Shown: one piece after another, positions 38,704-47,458 of the stretch | Layout: every line of letters starts with the position of its first letter | Position numbering within the stretch: position 1 is the stretch's first letter | From: Caldilineaceae bacterium | Lineage (GTDB): Bacteria; Chloroflexota; Anaerolineae; Caldilineales; Caldilineaceae | Direction of reading: 5' to 3' | Length of the DNA: 64,000 nucleotides | NCBI GenBank assembly: GCA_020845455.1 | Contig: JADLFO010000041.1 | Location: 1 to 64,000, forward strand | Notes under the pieces: generated by a model | Database searches by the model: none | Told to the model about the DNA's origin: nothing | What the model saw: only the letters and a program-made list of their open reading frames with translations | Made by a program: the position numbers and the translations under genes

Positions 38704-38892
38704 GCGGCTGCTCCTATGTGCGAAGGCGGCGTGCGATATGCTCTAGTATAGCGCAGCCGGCCTGTGGCTGCCGATTGACACTGACGATTGACACTGCCGC
38801 CAAGCTGGGGCAGGATCAGCACATTTCCTGATGAGATGCCGTATGCGCGGGCTTTCGCGCCCAATATACGCCAAATATAGGAGCCGTGCTCC

Positions 38893-40359
38893 ATGAGTGT
38901 GCAGGTCCCTGAATGGGTGAAACATGCTGTCTTCTATCAGATCTTTCCCGACCGCTTTGCGCGCAGCCCGCGCAATCGACTGCCACGCGGGATCCAGCTC
39001 CAGCCGTGGGGCACGCCGCCGGAGGAACAGGGCTTTCAAGGCGGTGATCTGTACGGCATAGTCGATAAGCTGGACTATCTGCAGGAACTGGGCGTGACGG
39101 CGCTCTATCTGACCCCGGTCTTCGCTTCGGCTTCCAACCATCGCTATCACACCTATGATTATTGTGAGGTGGACCCGCTGCTGGGGGGCAACGCCGCGCT
39201 GCGCGAATTGATCGACGCCCTCCATGATCGGGACATGCGCATTGTGCTGGACGGCGTCTTTAATCATGCCGGCCGGGGCTTTTGGCCGTTTCATCATGTC
39301 TTGGAAAACGGCGGCGATTCGCCCTATGTCGATTGGTTTTATATCAACGGCTGGCCGCTGGCGCCCTACCCGCCCGATGGCGAGACGCCCACCAATTACG
39401 AGGCGTGGTGGGGGTTGGCGGCGCTGCCCAAGCTCAACGTCGCCAACCCCGGCGTGCGTGACTATTTGCTCGACGTGGCGGCCCACTGGATCAACTTTGG
39501 CGCGGATGGCTGGCGGCTGGATGTGCCGGAGGAGATCGACGACCAGGCTTTTTGGAAGTCGTTCCGCCGTGTGGTGAAGCAAGCCAACCCCGAAGCATAT
39601 ATCGTGGGTGAGATCTGGCACGAAGCGCCGGGGTGGTTGGCGGGCGACCGCTTCGACGCAGTGATGAATTATGTCTTTGCGCGCGCCGCCGCCGGCTTTT
39701 TTGGGGCGCGCACGCTGCGCACAGACTATCGGCCTGGGAACTATGTGCTGACGGCGCTGCGCGCCAAGGCATTTGCGCGCACCGTGGACTATATGGTGAC
39801 GCTCTATGACTGGCAGGTCGTCCAGGCGCAGTTGAACTTGTTGGACAGCCACGACACGGCGCGCGCCCTGTGGATGATGGGCGGCGACGAGAGCGCGCTG
39901 CGGCTCAGCGTGCTGTTCCAGATGACCATGCCGGGCGTACCGTGTATCTATTATGGCGACGAGGTCGGCATGACAGGCGCGACCGACCCGTACAACCGAG
40001 CGGCGTTTCCTTGGCATGACGAGCAAGGTTGGAATGCGGCGCTGCTGGACTTTTATCGGCGGGCCATCGCGCTGCGCCGTGAGTATCGCGTGCTGCGCAC
40101 CGGCTCGCTGAAAACACTCTACGCCGGCAATGGGGTCTATGCCTGTCTGCGCCAGGAGGGCGAGGCGCGCGCGGTGGTGATCTACAACGCGCGCAAATCG
40201 ACCATGCGCATCGACCTCGACAAGCTGGGCGCACCGGAGGGGACGGTCTTCCAGGGTGTATGGAACGGCGACGCCCTCGCCGTGCAGGACGGCGGCCTGA
40301 AGCGCATCAGCGTCCCCGCGCGCGATGCGGTTGTGCTTATCCAATCGACGGCCCGGTAG
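38893..40359 (+). CDS. Glycoside hydrolase family 13 (alpha-amylase/neopullulanase type)
   Basis: This alpha-glucan-active enzyme has 488 residues and no signal peptide. It opens with HAVFYQIFPDRFARS, and family regions are LDGVFNHAG (I), GWRLDVPEE with nucleophile D210 (II), GEIW with acid/base E240 (III) and LLDSHD with D321 (IV). PDRF and the later PGVPCIYYGDEVGM are typical of cyclomaltodextrinase, neopullulanase or maltogenic amylase members. A C-terminal beta domain follows at about 400. It is followed after nine bases by the lipid kinase gene. Confidence 0.92.
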   Translation: MSVQVPEWVKHAVFYQIFPDRFARSPRNRLPRGIQLQPWGTPPEEQGFQGGDLYGIVDKLDYLQELGVTALYLTPVFASASNHRYHTYDYCEVDPLLGGNAALRELIDALHDRDMRIVLDGVFNHAGRGFWPFHHVLENGGDSPYVDWFYINGWPLAPYPPDGETPTNYEAWWGLAALPKLNVANPGVRDYLLDVAAHWINFGADGWRLDVPEEIDDQAFWKSFRRVVKQANPEAYIVGEIWHEAPGWLAGDRFDAVMNYVFARAAAGFFGARTLRTDYRPGNYVLTALRAKAFARTVDYMVTLYDWQVVQAQLNLLDSHDTARALWMMGGDESALRLSVLFQMTMPGVPCIYYGDEVGMTGATDPYNRAAFPWHDEQGWNAALLDFYRRAIALRREYRVLRTGSLKTLYAGNGVYACLRQEGEARAVVIYNARKSTMRIDLDKLGAPEGTVFQGVWNGDALAVQDGGLKRISVPARDAVVLIQSTAR

Positions 40360-40368
40360 GAGGCGCGT

Positions 40369-41301
40369 ATGGGGCGCGTGCGGGTCATTTTGAACCCCTA
40401 TGCCGGGCGCGGGACGGCAGGCAAGCTGCGTGAGAAGCTGGCCGCGGCCTTGACGCAGGCGGGTGTGGATTTTGAACTGGTGGCGACGCGCGGGCCGGGC
40501 GAGGCGACGGGGTTGGCGGCGGCGGCGCGCCGCGCCGGGGTCGAGACAGTGGTGGCGGCAGGCGGCGACGGCACTGTCAACGAGGTGCTGAATGGGCTGG
40601 CCGAGTCCACACCGGAGGACGAAACGATCGGCAAGCTGGCGATCCTGCCGATTGGGTCGGGCAATGACCTGGCGGACATGCTTGGCTGCCCGCGTGATAT
40701 TACCCAGGCGGCGGCGCGCGTCGCCGTGGGCCGCACGCGCCGCATCGATATAGGCAAGACCCGGCTGATCTCGCCGTCGCGCCATGTGGTGCGCTATTTT
40801 GACAACAACATGGGGCTGGGCTTCGAGGCGCAGGTGACGATGGAGAGTTACCGCATTCACTGGGGGGCCAGCGCGCTGCGCTATGTGATGGCGGCGCTGC
40901 GCTCGCTGCGCCGCTTTCATGCGCCCCATGTGGAGATACGCTGGGAGACGGCGGATGGGCAGATCGAGGAGCGCCGGCAGCGCTCGCTGCTGGTGAGTGT
41001 GGGCAATTCGCCGCGCACAGGCGGGGTCTTTTTTCTGACGCCGGACGCTGTATTGGACGACGGGCTGTTTGACTTGGGCGTGGTGCGCGAGGTCTCGCGC
41101 GCACGCATCCTGCTCTTGCTGCCCAAGACGCTGCGCGGCGCGCATCGCCATGAGCCGGTGATCGAACTGACGCGCTGCCGGCGGTTGTGGTTTCATTGCG
41201 CCGAGGGCGTGCCGGTGCATTTGGACGGCGAGGTCGTGATGGCGGATGTGCAGACGGCAGAGGTGGAGATGCAGCCGGGACGGCTCGAAATCGTCGTCTA
41301 G
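40369..41301 (+). CDS. Diacylglycerol-kinase-family lipid kinase
   Basis: The 310-residue protein has the DAGK catalytic domain: NPYAGRGTAG, the nucleotide loop GGDGTVNEVLNGL and PIGSGNDLADMLG, with a C-terminal beta-sandwich ending HLDGEVVMADVQT. YegS/DgkB-type enzymes phosphorylate diacylglycerol or related lipids and recycle lipid intermediates. The reaction is likely but the lipid acceptor is unproved. It sits nine bases after the GH13 stop, and a terminator follows. Confidence 0.92.
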   Translation: MGRVRVILNPYAGRGTAGKLREKLAAALTQAGVDFELVATRGPGEATGLAAAARRAGVETVVAAGGDGTVNEVLNGLAESTPEDETIGKLAILPIGSGNDLADMLGCPRDITQAAARVAVGRTRRIDIGKTRLISPSRHVVRYFDNNMGLGFEAQVTMESYRIHWGASALRYVMAALRSLRRFHAPHVEIRWETADGQIEERRQRSLLVSVGNSPRTGGVFFLTPDAVLDDGLFDLGVVREVSRARILLLLPKTLRGAHRHEPVIELTRCRRLWFHCAEGVPVHLDGEVVMADVQTAEVEMQPGRLEIVV

Positions 41302-41347
41302 TTTCTCCTCTGGGCGAAATTCTGTTATACTTTTTAGGGGGTAGGGA

Positions 41348-41384
41348 CCCATGCGAGCGGCGGTGACCTCGCGTGGGTTTTTTT
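41348..41384 (+). terminator. Intrinsic terminator after the lipid kinase gene
   Basis: CCCATGCGAG (41348-41357) pairs with CTCGCGTGGG (41368-41377), one U-G wobble, loop of ten, followed by seven T residues (41378-41384). A TATACT box at 41326-41331 just upstream raises the alternative of a short attenuated leader for the next gene. The ATG at 41351 lies inside the stem, so it is not used as a gene start. Confidence 0.85.
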
Positions 41385-41452
41385 CGCTTCTCTTGGCCGG
41401 CGGGATCGACGGGAAAGATCGACGAGGGGGAGCGGCGAGGAGGGTTGGTCTG

Positions 41453-42421
41453 TTGGCAAGCCAGAACCCGGCGCGTGACCGCCGTTTGGGGGCACGCGTG
41501 GGACGCTATGTGCGGTGGAGCCAGGTGCGCCCGGCGCTGCAGGCGGTGATGCCGCCGGTGGCGCAGCAGGAGATGCTGCTGAGCGGCAGCGCCACGCTCA
41601 ACGCGCAGATATGGTTCAGCCAGTTCCCGCTGCGCCCGACATCGGGCTGGGCGGTGATCGCCGCGCTGTTGGCGTCGGGCTTTTTGATCCGGCCTCTGGC
41701 GTTGGATTGGCGCGATGTGGCGCTGTTGCTGCTGCTGGCCGACCCGCTGTGGGGCAGCATGTGGCGGCTGGCGGCGGGCCGTCTGGAGATGCTGCCGCTG
41801 CACGAGCCGGACACGCGGCCGCAGGTCTGGCTGCCCTATCTGGAGCCGAAGTCGCCCGCGGCGCGCTTGTTGGGGCGCGACGACCACGGCGTGCTGCACT
41901 TGGTGATGCGCGTGGTCTTTCCCACGGTGGCGCTGGCGCTGGCCGTGGCGCTGGTGTTGGGGCAGCAGGCCGTACTGCTCACCCTGCTCGTAGCCGGGCT
42001 GAGCGTCGGCGGCTGGATCGCCCGGCACAGCGTGCAGCATGTGCCGGCGCTGTTTCACAGCGCGGTGACCGTGGCGTTCCCCTGGCTGTTGGCGCTCCAC
42101 CAGGCGGGCGTCACCCCGGCGCATGAACGCTGGCCCGCGTATGTGGCGCTGATTACGCTCTGGTTTTTGCATAACTGGGGCGAAGGGCGCTGTCTGCGTC
42201 GCACAGGGGATCGGCTGGGGGTCGGGCTGCTGGCGGTCGCCGATGTGGGGATGGCGCTGTTGTTGATCGTGGCGCGCGCGCCTTTGTGGTTGGCGTTGAT
42301 GAGTGTGCTCTGGTTGCCGACCTGGCTGCTGGTCTATCAGCGGCGGCCCTTGCAGCGGCTGAATTTCTGGTGGCTGGCGGCGATGCTGGTGAGCGGCGTG
42401 GCTTTGGGTCAAAGCGGCTAG
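41453..42421 (+). CDS. Polytopic membrane protein of unknown function
   Basis: From TTG 41453, eight bases after GAGGAGGG, the protein has 322 residues. Several predicted transmembrane helices lie in the N-terminal half (AVIAALLASGFLIRPLAL, VALLLLLADPLWGSMW) and C-terminal half (FPTVALALAVALVLGQQAV, LLAVADVGMALLLIVARAPL). The Trp-rich HERWPAYVALITLWFLHNWG loop recalls UbiA-like or putative prenyltransferase membrane proteins, but no DxxxD motif is seen. The earlier ATG 41351 is rejected because it lies in a terminator. Confidence 0.7.
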   Translation: MASQNPARDRRLGARVGRYVRWSQVRPALQAVMPPVAQQEMLLSGSATLNAQIWFSQFPLRPTSGWAVIAALLASGFLIRPLALDWRDVALLLLLADPLWGSMWRLAAGRLEMLPLHEPDTRPQVWLPYLEPKSPAARLLGRDDHGVLHLVMRVVFPTVALALAVALVLGQQAVLLTLLVAGLSVGGWIARHSVQHVPALFHSAVTVAFPWLLALHQAGVTPAHERWPAYVALITLWFLHNWGEGRCLRRTGDRLGVGLLAVADVGMALLLIVARAPLWLALMSVLWLPTWLLVYQRRPLQRLNFWWLAAMLVSGVALGQSG

Positions 42422-42451
42422 AAGCGTCTCGGATTTGTTGGGTGAAAGTGA

Positions 42452-43240
42452 GTGTGTTTTGTGAGCCGTTCGACCGGGAATCGCATACATGGGGCGAGCG
42501 CAGAGCAAAGGGCGGCAGAGTTGCAGGCGCGCGGCAACCACAATGCGGCGGCGCAGGCTGGGCATGGGGCGGCGGGCGGCGTGGTGACCATCGAGCATGT
42601 GCGCCGCGACCCGGAGGTGGTGGCCTTTTTGCAGGCCGCCAATGATACGCTGCGCAGCCTGGGCTATACCGAGCATGGGCAGCGCCACGCCGGGCTGGTG
42701 GGGCATATCGCCGAGAATGTATTGGAGCGGTTGGGGTTTGCGACGCGCACCCACCAGTTGGCGAATATCGCCGGCTATCTGCACGACATCGGCAACGATA
42801 TCCACCGCGAGAACCACGCGCTCAGCGGCAGCCTGATGGCGTGGCAGATCTTGCGCCGCTTGGGGATGCCGCCGGAGGAATACGCGGTGGTCATGAACGC
42901 CATCGGCAACCATGAGGAAGAGCGCGGCATGGTCAACAACGCGGTGGCGGCGGCGCTGATCATCGCCGATAAGGCCGATGTCCACCGCAGCCGTGTGCAG
43001 AACCCGGACATGGCGAGCTTTGACATCCACGACCGGGTGAACTATGCCACCACGCGCAGCTTTGTGCGCGTGCGCGCCGAAGAGAAGGTGATCGCGCTGG
43101 AGCTGGAGATCGACACGACCTACGCCCAAGTGATCGAGTATTTTGAGATCTTTCTGGAGCGGATGACCATGGTGCGCCGGGCAATTGAGTTTTTGGGCTG
43201 TACGTTTCAGTTGATCATCAACGACGTGCGCGTTTCATGA
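42452..43240 (+). CDS. HD-domain phosphohydrolase-like protein
   Basis: The protein has an HD fold with [39 protein letters not shown] (HD pair) and [10 protein letters not shown], plus a later [10 protein letters not shown]. This metal-binding pattern suits phosphohydrolases of nucleotides or cyclic dinucleotides. The first 43 residues from GTG 42452 look non-native; a start at GTG 42581 ([16 protein letters not shown]) would give about 219 residues and resembles relatives better, though neither has a strong ribosome-binding site. Its stop lies inside the first copy of a 33-bp tandem repeat. Confidence 0.8.
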   Translation: MCFVSRSTGNRIHGASAEQRAAELQARGNHNAAAQAGHGAAGGVVTIEHVRRDPEVVAFLQAANDTLRSLGYTEHGQRHAGLVGHIAENVLERLGFATRTHQLANIAGYLHDIGNDIHRENHALSGSLMAWQILRRLGMPPEEYAVVMNAIGNHEEERGMVNNAVAAALIIADKADVHRSRVQNPDMASFDIHDRVNYATTRSFVRVRAEEKVIALELEIDTTYAQVIEYFEIFLERMTMVRRAIEFLGCTFQLIINDVRVS

Positions 43241-43332
43241 CGCGCACATGATTTGACACTGCGCGTTTCATGACGCGCACATGATCTGACACTGCGCGTT
43301 TCATGACGCGCACATGATCTGACACTGCGCGT
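43227..43332. repeat. 33-bp tandem repeat, three copies plus a partial
   Basis: Units begin at 43227, 43260 and 43293, and a 7-base partial follows at 43326. Each unit holds the inverted repeat TGCGCGT-TTCATG-ACGCGCA (7-bp arms) and a CATGATCTGACAC tail; unit 1 differs by one base (ATTTG for ATCTG). The first copy spans the HD gene's stop codon at 43238. The hairpins could act as terminators for the HD transcript. Confidence 0.9.
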
Positions 43333-43398
43333 GTTAGGATTTCCCCTTTGTGCTGCGCTGTAGGCACTCTTGACGCTTGTGACCAGATAGGAACTAGG

Positions 43399-44211
43399 AT
43401 GCGCTTTGTACGATATGTGGAGCGGCACAGTGGTTTGGATGCTGCCTGGTTTACCCCGTTGTGGGGGTTGATGAAAGAGGGGCTTGTCTATCCGCTGACG
43501 CGCGCGCCCTATCTGGGCGGGCAGACGGAGGAGGAGGCGAGGCCGGTGGAGGAGGTGGAGTTGGTGGCCCCGGTGGCGCCGAGCAAGCTGGTCTGTGTGG
43601 GGCGCAACTATGCGGAACATGCTGCCGAACTGGGCAACGAGGCGCCGCCCGAACCGCTGATCTTTCTCAAACCGCCGTCTGCGCTCATCGGCCCGGATGC
43701 GCCGGTGGTCTATCCGGCGATCAGCACGCGCGTGGACCACGAAGGCGAGTTGGCGCTGGTGATTGGCCGCCGCGTGCGCAATCTGCGCGAGGAGGATGCG
43801 GCGAGCGCCATCTTTGGCTACACGGTCGCCAACGACGTGACCGCGCGCGACTTGCAGCGCGCCGATGGGCAGTGGACGCGCGGCAAGGGCTTCGACACCT
43901 TTGCGCCGGTAGGGCCGTGGGTCGAGACGGACTATAGCCCGGCCAACCGCCAAGTGCGCTGTCTGGTCAACGGCGTGGCGCGCCAAGACGGCAACACGGC
44001 GCTGTTCATCTATTCGATTGGCCGCGTGTTGGCGCATGTGACGCGCTTTATGACGCTGGAACCAGGCGACCTGGTGCTGACCGGCACGCCGGCGGGCGTG
44101 GGCGCGGTGCAGCCGGGCGACGTGATGACCGTCGAGGTCGAAGGGTTGGGGACGCTCTCGAACCCGGTGATCGACGAGGACGAGGCCAGGCGGCGCGGTC
44201 TGCTGGTCTAG
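43399..44211 (+). CDS. Fumarylacetoacetate hydrolase-family protein
   Basis: From ATG 43399 the protein has 270 residues. It has the FAH fold with [27 protein letters not shown], the metal ligands in [16 protein letters not shown] and NDVTARDLQ, and the loop LTGTPAGVG. Family members hydrolyse C-C bonds or decarboxylate/isomerise in aromatic degradation, or are acylpyruvases and oxaloacetate decarboxylases. The substrate cannot be assigned. It has no functional link to flanking genes. Confidence 0.88.
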   Translation: MRFVRYVERHSGLDAAWFTPLWGLMKEGLVYPLTRAPYLGGQTEEEARPVEEVELVAPVAPSKLVCVGRNYAEHAAELGNEAPPEPLIFLKPPSALIGPDAPVVYPAISTRVDHEGELALVIGRRVRNLREEDAASAIFGYTVANDVTARDLQRADGQWTRGKGFDTFAPVGPWVETDYSPANRQVRCLVNGVARQDGNTALFIYSIGRVLAHVTRFMTLEPGDLVLTGTPAGVGAVQPGDVMTVEVEGLGTLSNPVIDEDEARRRGLLV

Positions 44212-44278
44212 CGGCGCGCTGCGGGCGCAGCCGCCTACTTTTTATCAGCCAATCCAACGTGTTGCAGGAGCAGCTTCT

Positions 44279-45211
44279 ATGGCGATCCCCGCCTTGCCCC
44301 ATTTTCTTGATATCGAATCGATGAGCGCGGAACAGTTTGGGGGGCTGCTGCGCTTGGCCGAGGAACTAAAGCACGCGCGCGCCCGTTTGGGACGGAATGC
44401 GCCGATCTTGTCGGGCAAATCGTTGGCAATGATCTTTGAGAAGCCCAGCCTGCGCACGCGCGTCAGCTTTGAGATGGGCATGCAGCAGCTTGGCGGGCAC
44501 GCGCTCTATATCTCGCCCCAGGAAGTGGGGTTGGGCAGTCGTGAAAGCGCGCCGGATGTGGCGCGCGTCCTCAGCGGCTATGTCGACGGCATCATGGCGC
44601 GTGTCTTTGACCACCACCATCTGCTGGATATGGCCGCCTGGGGCACGGTTCCGGTGATCAACGGCCTGAGCGACTTCAGCCACCCCTGCCAGGCGCTGGC
44701 CGACCTGTTGACGATCTGGGAGCAGATCGGGCAGTTGGCCGGGTTGACGCTGGTCTATGTGGGCGACGGCAGCAACAACGTGGCGACGAGCCTCTTGATG
44801 GCCGCGGGCAAGGTGGGGATGTCGATGCGCGTGATAGCGCCGCGCGGCTATCAGCCCGAACCGGCGTTGCTGGCGGGTACCGACGCCGACGTGATTGTCA
44901 CCGACGACCTGGACGGCGTGGTGGGGGCCGATGTGCTCTATACTGATGTGTGGACGAGCATGGGGCAGGAGGCGGAGCGCGAGGCGCGGTTGGGCGTCTT
45001 TCCGCCCTATCAACTCAACCAGGCGCTGGTGGCGCGCACGCGCAACCCTGGCGTGCGTGTGATGCACTGTCTGCCCGCGCACCGCGGCGAAGAGATCACC
45101 GACGATGTGGCCGATGGCAGCCAGAGCCTGTTGTTCCCACAGGCGCACAACCGCCTGCACGCGCAAAAGGCGATCTTGGCGCATCTGTTAGGGGGTGTGC
45201 CGCTGGCCTGA
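44279..45211 (+). CDS. argF: Ornithine carbamoyltransferase
   Basis: This arginine-biosynthesis enzyme joins carbamoyl phosphate and ornithine into citrulline. The 310-residue protein has the carbamoyl-phosphate motif [24 protein letters not shown] and the ornithine/catalytic motif [17 protein letters not shown] is upstream of ATG 44279. It is the first gene of a tightly spaced forward run that continues with cdaA one base after its stop; no other arg genes are close. Confidence 0.95.
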   Translation: MAIPALPHFLDIESMSAEQFGGLLRLAEELKHARARLGRNAPILSGKSLAMIFEKPSLRTRVSFEMGMQQLGGHALYISPQEVGLGSRESAPDVARVLSGYVDGIMARVFDHHHLLDMAAWGTVPVINGLSDFSHPCQALADLLTIWEQIGQLAGLTLVYVGDGSNNVATSLLMAAGKVGMSMRVIAPRGYQPEPALLAGTDADVIVTDDLDGVVGADVLYTDVWTSMGQEAEREARLGVFPPYQLNQALVARTRNPGVRVMHCLPAHRGEEITDDVADGSQSLLFPQAHNRLHAQKAILAHLLGGVPLA

Positions 45212-45212
45212 G

Positions 45213-45983
45213 ATGACCGATATCCTTGTCTCGCTCAGCCGTCTGCAAGACTGGCGCAATCTGTTGGATGTGGCGCTGGTCTCACTGATCTTTTATGGCC
45301 TGCTGATGCTTTTTCGGGGGACGCAGGCCATTCAGTTGGTGCGCGGTCTGGTGGTGCTGGCCTTGGCCGCCGCGCTGGTGAACCAGACGGTGCAGTTGAC
45401 CGCCTTTACCTGGCTGATCAGCAACAGCGCCGCCGTGGTCTTGGTGGCGATCCCGGTGATCTTCCAGCCGGAGCTGCGGCGGGCGCTGGAGCGTGTGGGC
45501 CGCACCGCGCCGCTGCTGGTGCGGCGCAACGGCAACACGACGATCCAGCGGGTGATCAACGAGGTGATCAAGGCGGTCGAGCAGATGTCGGAGCGCAACA
45601 CCGGCGCGCTGATCGTGTTTGAGGGCGCGACCGGGCTGGCCGATTATATCGACCGCGGGGTCGCGGTGGACGCTGAGGTCTCTTCGGAACTGCTGACTAC
45701 GATCTTCTTTCCCAATACTGCGCTGCACGATGGTGCGGTGATTGTGACCCAAGATCGGATCGCGGCGGCAAGCTGTGTGCTGCCGCTGACCCAGCGTGAA
45801 CTGGGGGACAGCCAGTTGGGCACGCGCCACCGCGCCGCCATCGGCGTGACCGAGCAGGCCGATGCGCTGTCGGTGGTCGTCTCGGAAGAGACCGGCATGA
45901 TCTCCGTGGCGCGCAATGGCCGCATCCTGCGCATCGACAGCGGGCGGCTGCGTACGCTTCTCAGCGATTTCTATCGACCGTGA
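45213..45983 (+). CDS. cdaA: Diadenylate cyclase CdaA
   Basis: This membrane enzyme makes cyclic di-AMP from two ATP. The 256-residue protein has three N-terminal transmembrane helices ([29 protein letters not shown]; a third at about 62-80) and a DAC (DisA_N) domain with the catalytic DGA at 173-175 and GTRHR at 203-207. It lies one base after argF, probably translationally coupled, and is followed six bases later by its regulator cdaR, the standard cdaAR order. c-di-AMP typically controls K+ and osmolyte transport. Confidence 0.95.
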   Translation: MTDILVSLSRLQDWRNLLDVALVSLIFYGLLMLFRGTQAIQLVRGLVVLALAAALVNQTVQLTAFTWLISNSAAVVLVAIPVIFQPELRRALERVGRTAPLLVRRNGNTTIQRVINEVIKAVEQMSERNTGALIVFEGATGLADYIDRGVAVDAEVSSELLTTIFFPNTALHDGAVIVTQDRIAAASCVLPLTQRELGDSQLGTRHRAAIGVTEQADALSVVVSEETGMISVARNGRILRIDSGRLRTLLSDFYRP

Positions 45984-45989
45984 CCGGGG

Positions 45990-47417
45990 TTGGATTTGGA
46001 AACGTTTGCACATCGCATTGCGCGGACAAGATGGCGTCGCTTTGCGGAACAACTGAACACCATCGCGCTGTCGGTGCTTTTGGGGTTGATCGTCTGGCTG
46101 CTCGCGATCAACCAAGAGAACCCTATTCTGCAGGCCAAGTTCGACGAGCGGCTGCCGGTGACAGTGCGCGGGCTGGCCGATACCTTGCAGCCGGTGCAGG
46201 ATTTGAGCCGTGAGACCGTGCAGGTGACGCTGCAAGCGCCGAAGTCCTCTTGGGACAATCTCGACATCAGCGACTTTACGGCCTATATCGACCTGTCGGG
46301 GCTGGACGCGGGCGTGCATGATGTCGACGTGCAGGTGGATGTGGTAGACCCCAAGGTGACGATCGTCGACATCCAGCGCCCGGAGCTGCGGGTGCAGCTC
46401 GACGGGGTGATCTCGAAAACAGTGCCGGTGCGGGTGGATATTATGGACAGCACCGCCTTTGGCTATGACTGGCAGCCGCCGCTCATGGACCCGGCCACAG
46501 TGCTGATCTCCGGCCCTAAGACCCAGGTGGACCAGGTGAGCGTCGTCAAGGCCGAGGTCTATCTGCGTAATGCCAAAAACCAGGTAGAGCGCAGCCAGCC
46601 GGTCATCCCGCAGAATTCGCAGGGGCAGCCGGTGGCGCGTGTGACGGCTGACCCGGCGGTGGTGCGGGTCGTGGTGCCGGTGGAGCAGTGGCCGGGGCGC
46701 AAGGAGGTAGCTGTGCGCGTCAACCTGGTAGGCCAGCCCGCGGCAGGTTACCGGCTGAGTTCGGTGCGCGTCAACCCCTCCACGGTGGTGTTGTTGGGCA
46801 GCACCGACGTGTTGGCGAGCGTGCCGGGCTTTGTCGAGACTGAGCCGGTCTCGTTGACCGACGCCACGGGCGAGATTCAGCGGCGGCTGCAACTGCTGAT
46901 CCCGGAGAACGCCACGGTTTTGGAGGGAAACACCGTGGACATGACCGCCACGATCACCCCGATTGAGGGCGGGACAACCGTGCGCCAGGAGCCGGTGATC
47001 CAAGGGCTGGGGCCGGGGTTGGCGGCGGATGTGGCGCTCGATCGGGTCGACGTGATCTTGAGCGGGCCGCTGCCGCTGCTCGAATCGCTTGGCCCTGACG
47101 ATATCTTTGTGATCTTGGATCTGACCGGTCTGCTGCCCGGCAACCATGTGGTAACCCCGCGTGTGGTGGTGCCGACCGGCATCCGCGCCGAAGCGGTGCT
47201 GCCGGAGACGGTAGAGGTGGTGATCCAGCCGGCGGCGGATGTGTCGCCCTTGCTGCCGCCCGGCCAATTTCCTACGCGCGCCGCGACCCCTGCCGGGACT
47301 CCCACAGGGTCGCCGGTTGCGCCGCCGGCGGCGACCCTGACCGCCACCGTGTCGCCCGCCACCGTGCCGCCCGCGGCGTCTGAAGCGCCGGCCGCAGGGG
47401 CGACGGATGGACCTTAG
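45990..47417 (+). CDS. cdaR: CdaA regulatory protein CdaR (YbbR domains)
   Basis: The 475-residue protein starts at TTG 45990 and has an N-terminal transmembrane helix (IALSVLLGLIVWLLAINQEN), then several YbbR-type extracytoplasmic beta domains (residues about 45-430; e.g. LPVTVRGLADTLQ, VLISGPKTQVDQV). A Pro/Thr/Ala-rich C-terminal tail (about 430-475) is typical of cell-wall-facing linkers. CdaR family proteins bind and modulate CdaA. The number of repeats (about four) is within the normal range. Confidence 0.9.
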   Translation: MDLETFAHRIARTRWRRFAEQLNTIALSVLLGLIVWLLAINQENPILQAKFDERLPVTVRGLADTLQPVQDLSRETVQVTLQAPKSSWDNLDISDFTAYIDLSGLDAGVHDVDVQVDVVDPKVTIVDIQRPELRVQLDGVISKTVPVRVDIMDSTAFGYDWQPPLMDPATVLISGPKTQVDQVSVVKAEVYLRNAKNQVERSQPVIPQNSQGQPVARVTADPAVVRVVVPVEQWPGRKEVAVRVNLVGQPAAGYRLSSVRVNPSTVVLLGSTDVLASVPGFVETEPVSLTDATGEIQRRLQLLIPENATVLEGNTVDMTATITPIEGGTTVRQEPVIQGLGPGLAADVALDRVDVILSGPLPLLESLGPDDIFVILDLTGLLPGNHVVTPRVVVPTGIRAEAVLPETVEVVIQPAADVSPLLPPGQFPTRAATPAGTPTGSPVAPPAATLTATVSPATVPPAASEAPAAGATDGP

Positions 47418-47458
47418 TGGCCGCGCCGGCAAATCGGCGCGGTGTAAAGAGAGCATGA

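Noticed and set aside
41351-41452. N-terminal part of the membrane protein from ATG 41351
   Set aside because: The ATG and following codons are inside an intrinsic terminator stem and T-run; TTG 41453 has the better Shine-Dalgarno.
38743-43129. Two very long minus frames opposite GH13, lipid kinase and the membrane-protein gene
   Set aside because: They cover several conserved plus-strand genes and are Arg/His/Gln-rich shadows.
43227-43332. CRISPR array
   Set aside because: The 33-bp units are contiguous without spacers and the first unit is part of a gene end.
45282-47456. 724-codon minus frame opposite cdaA and cdaR
   Set aside because: DAC and YbbR domains are on the plus strand; the frame lacks a start site and any domain.
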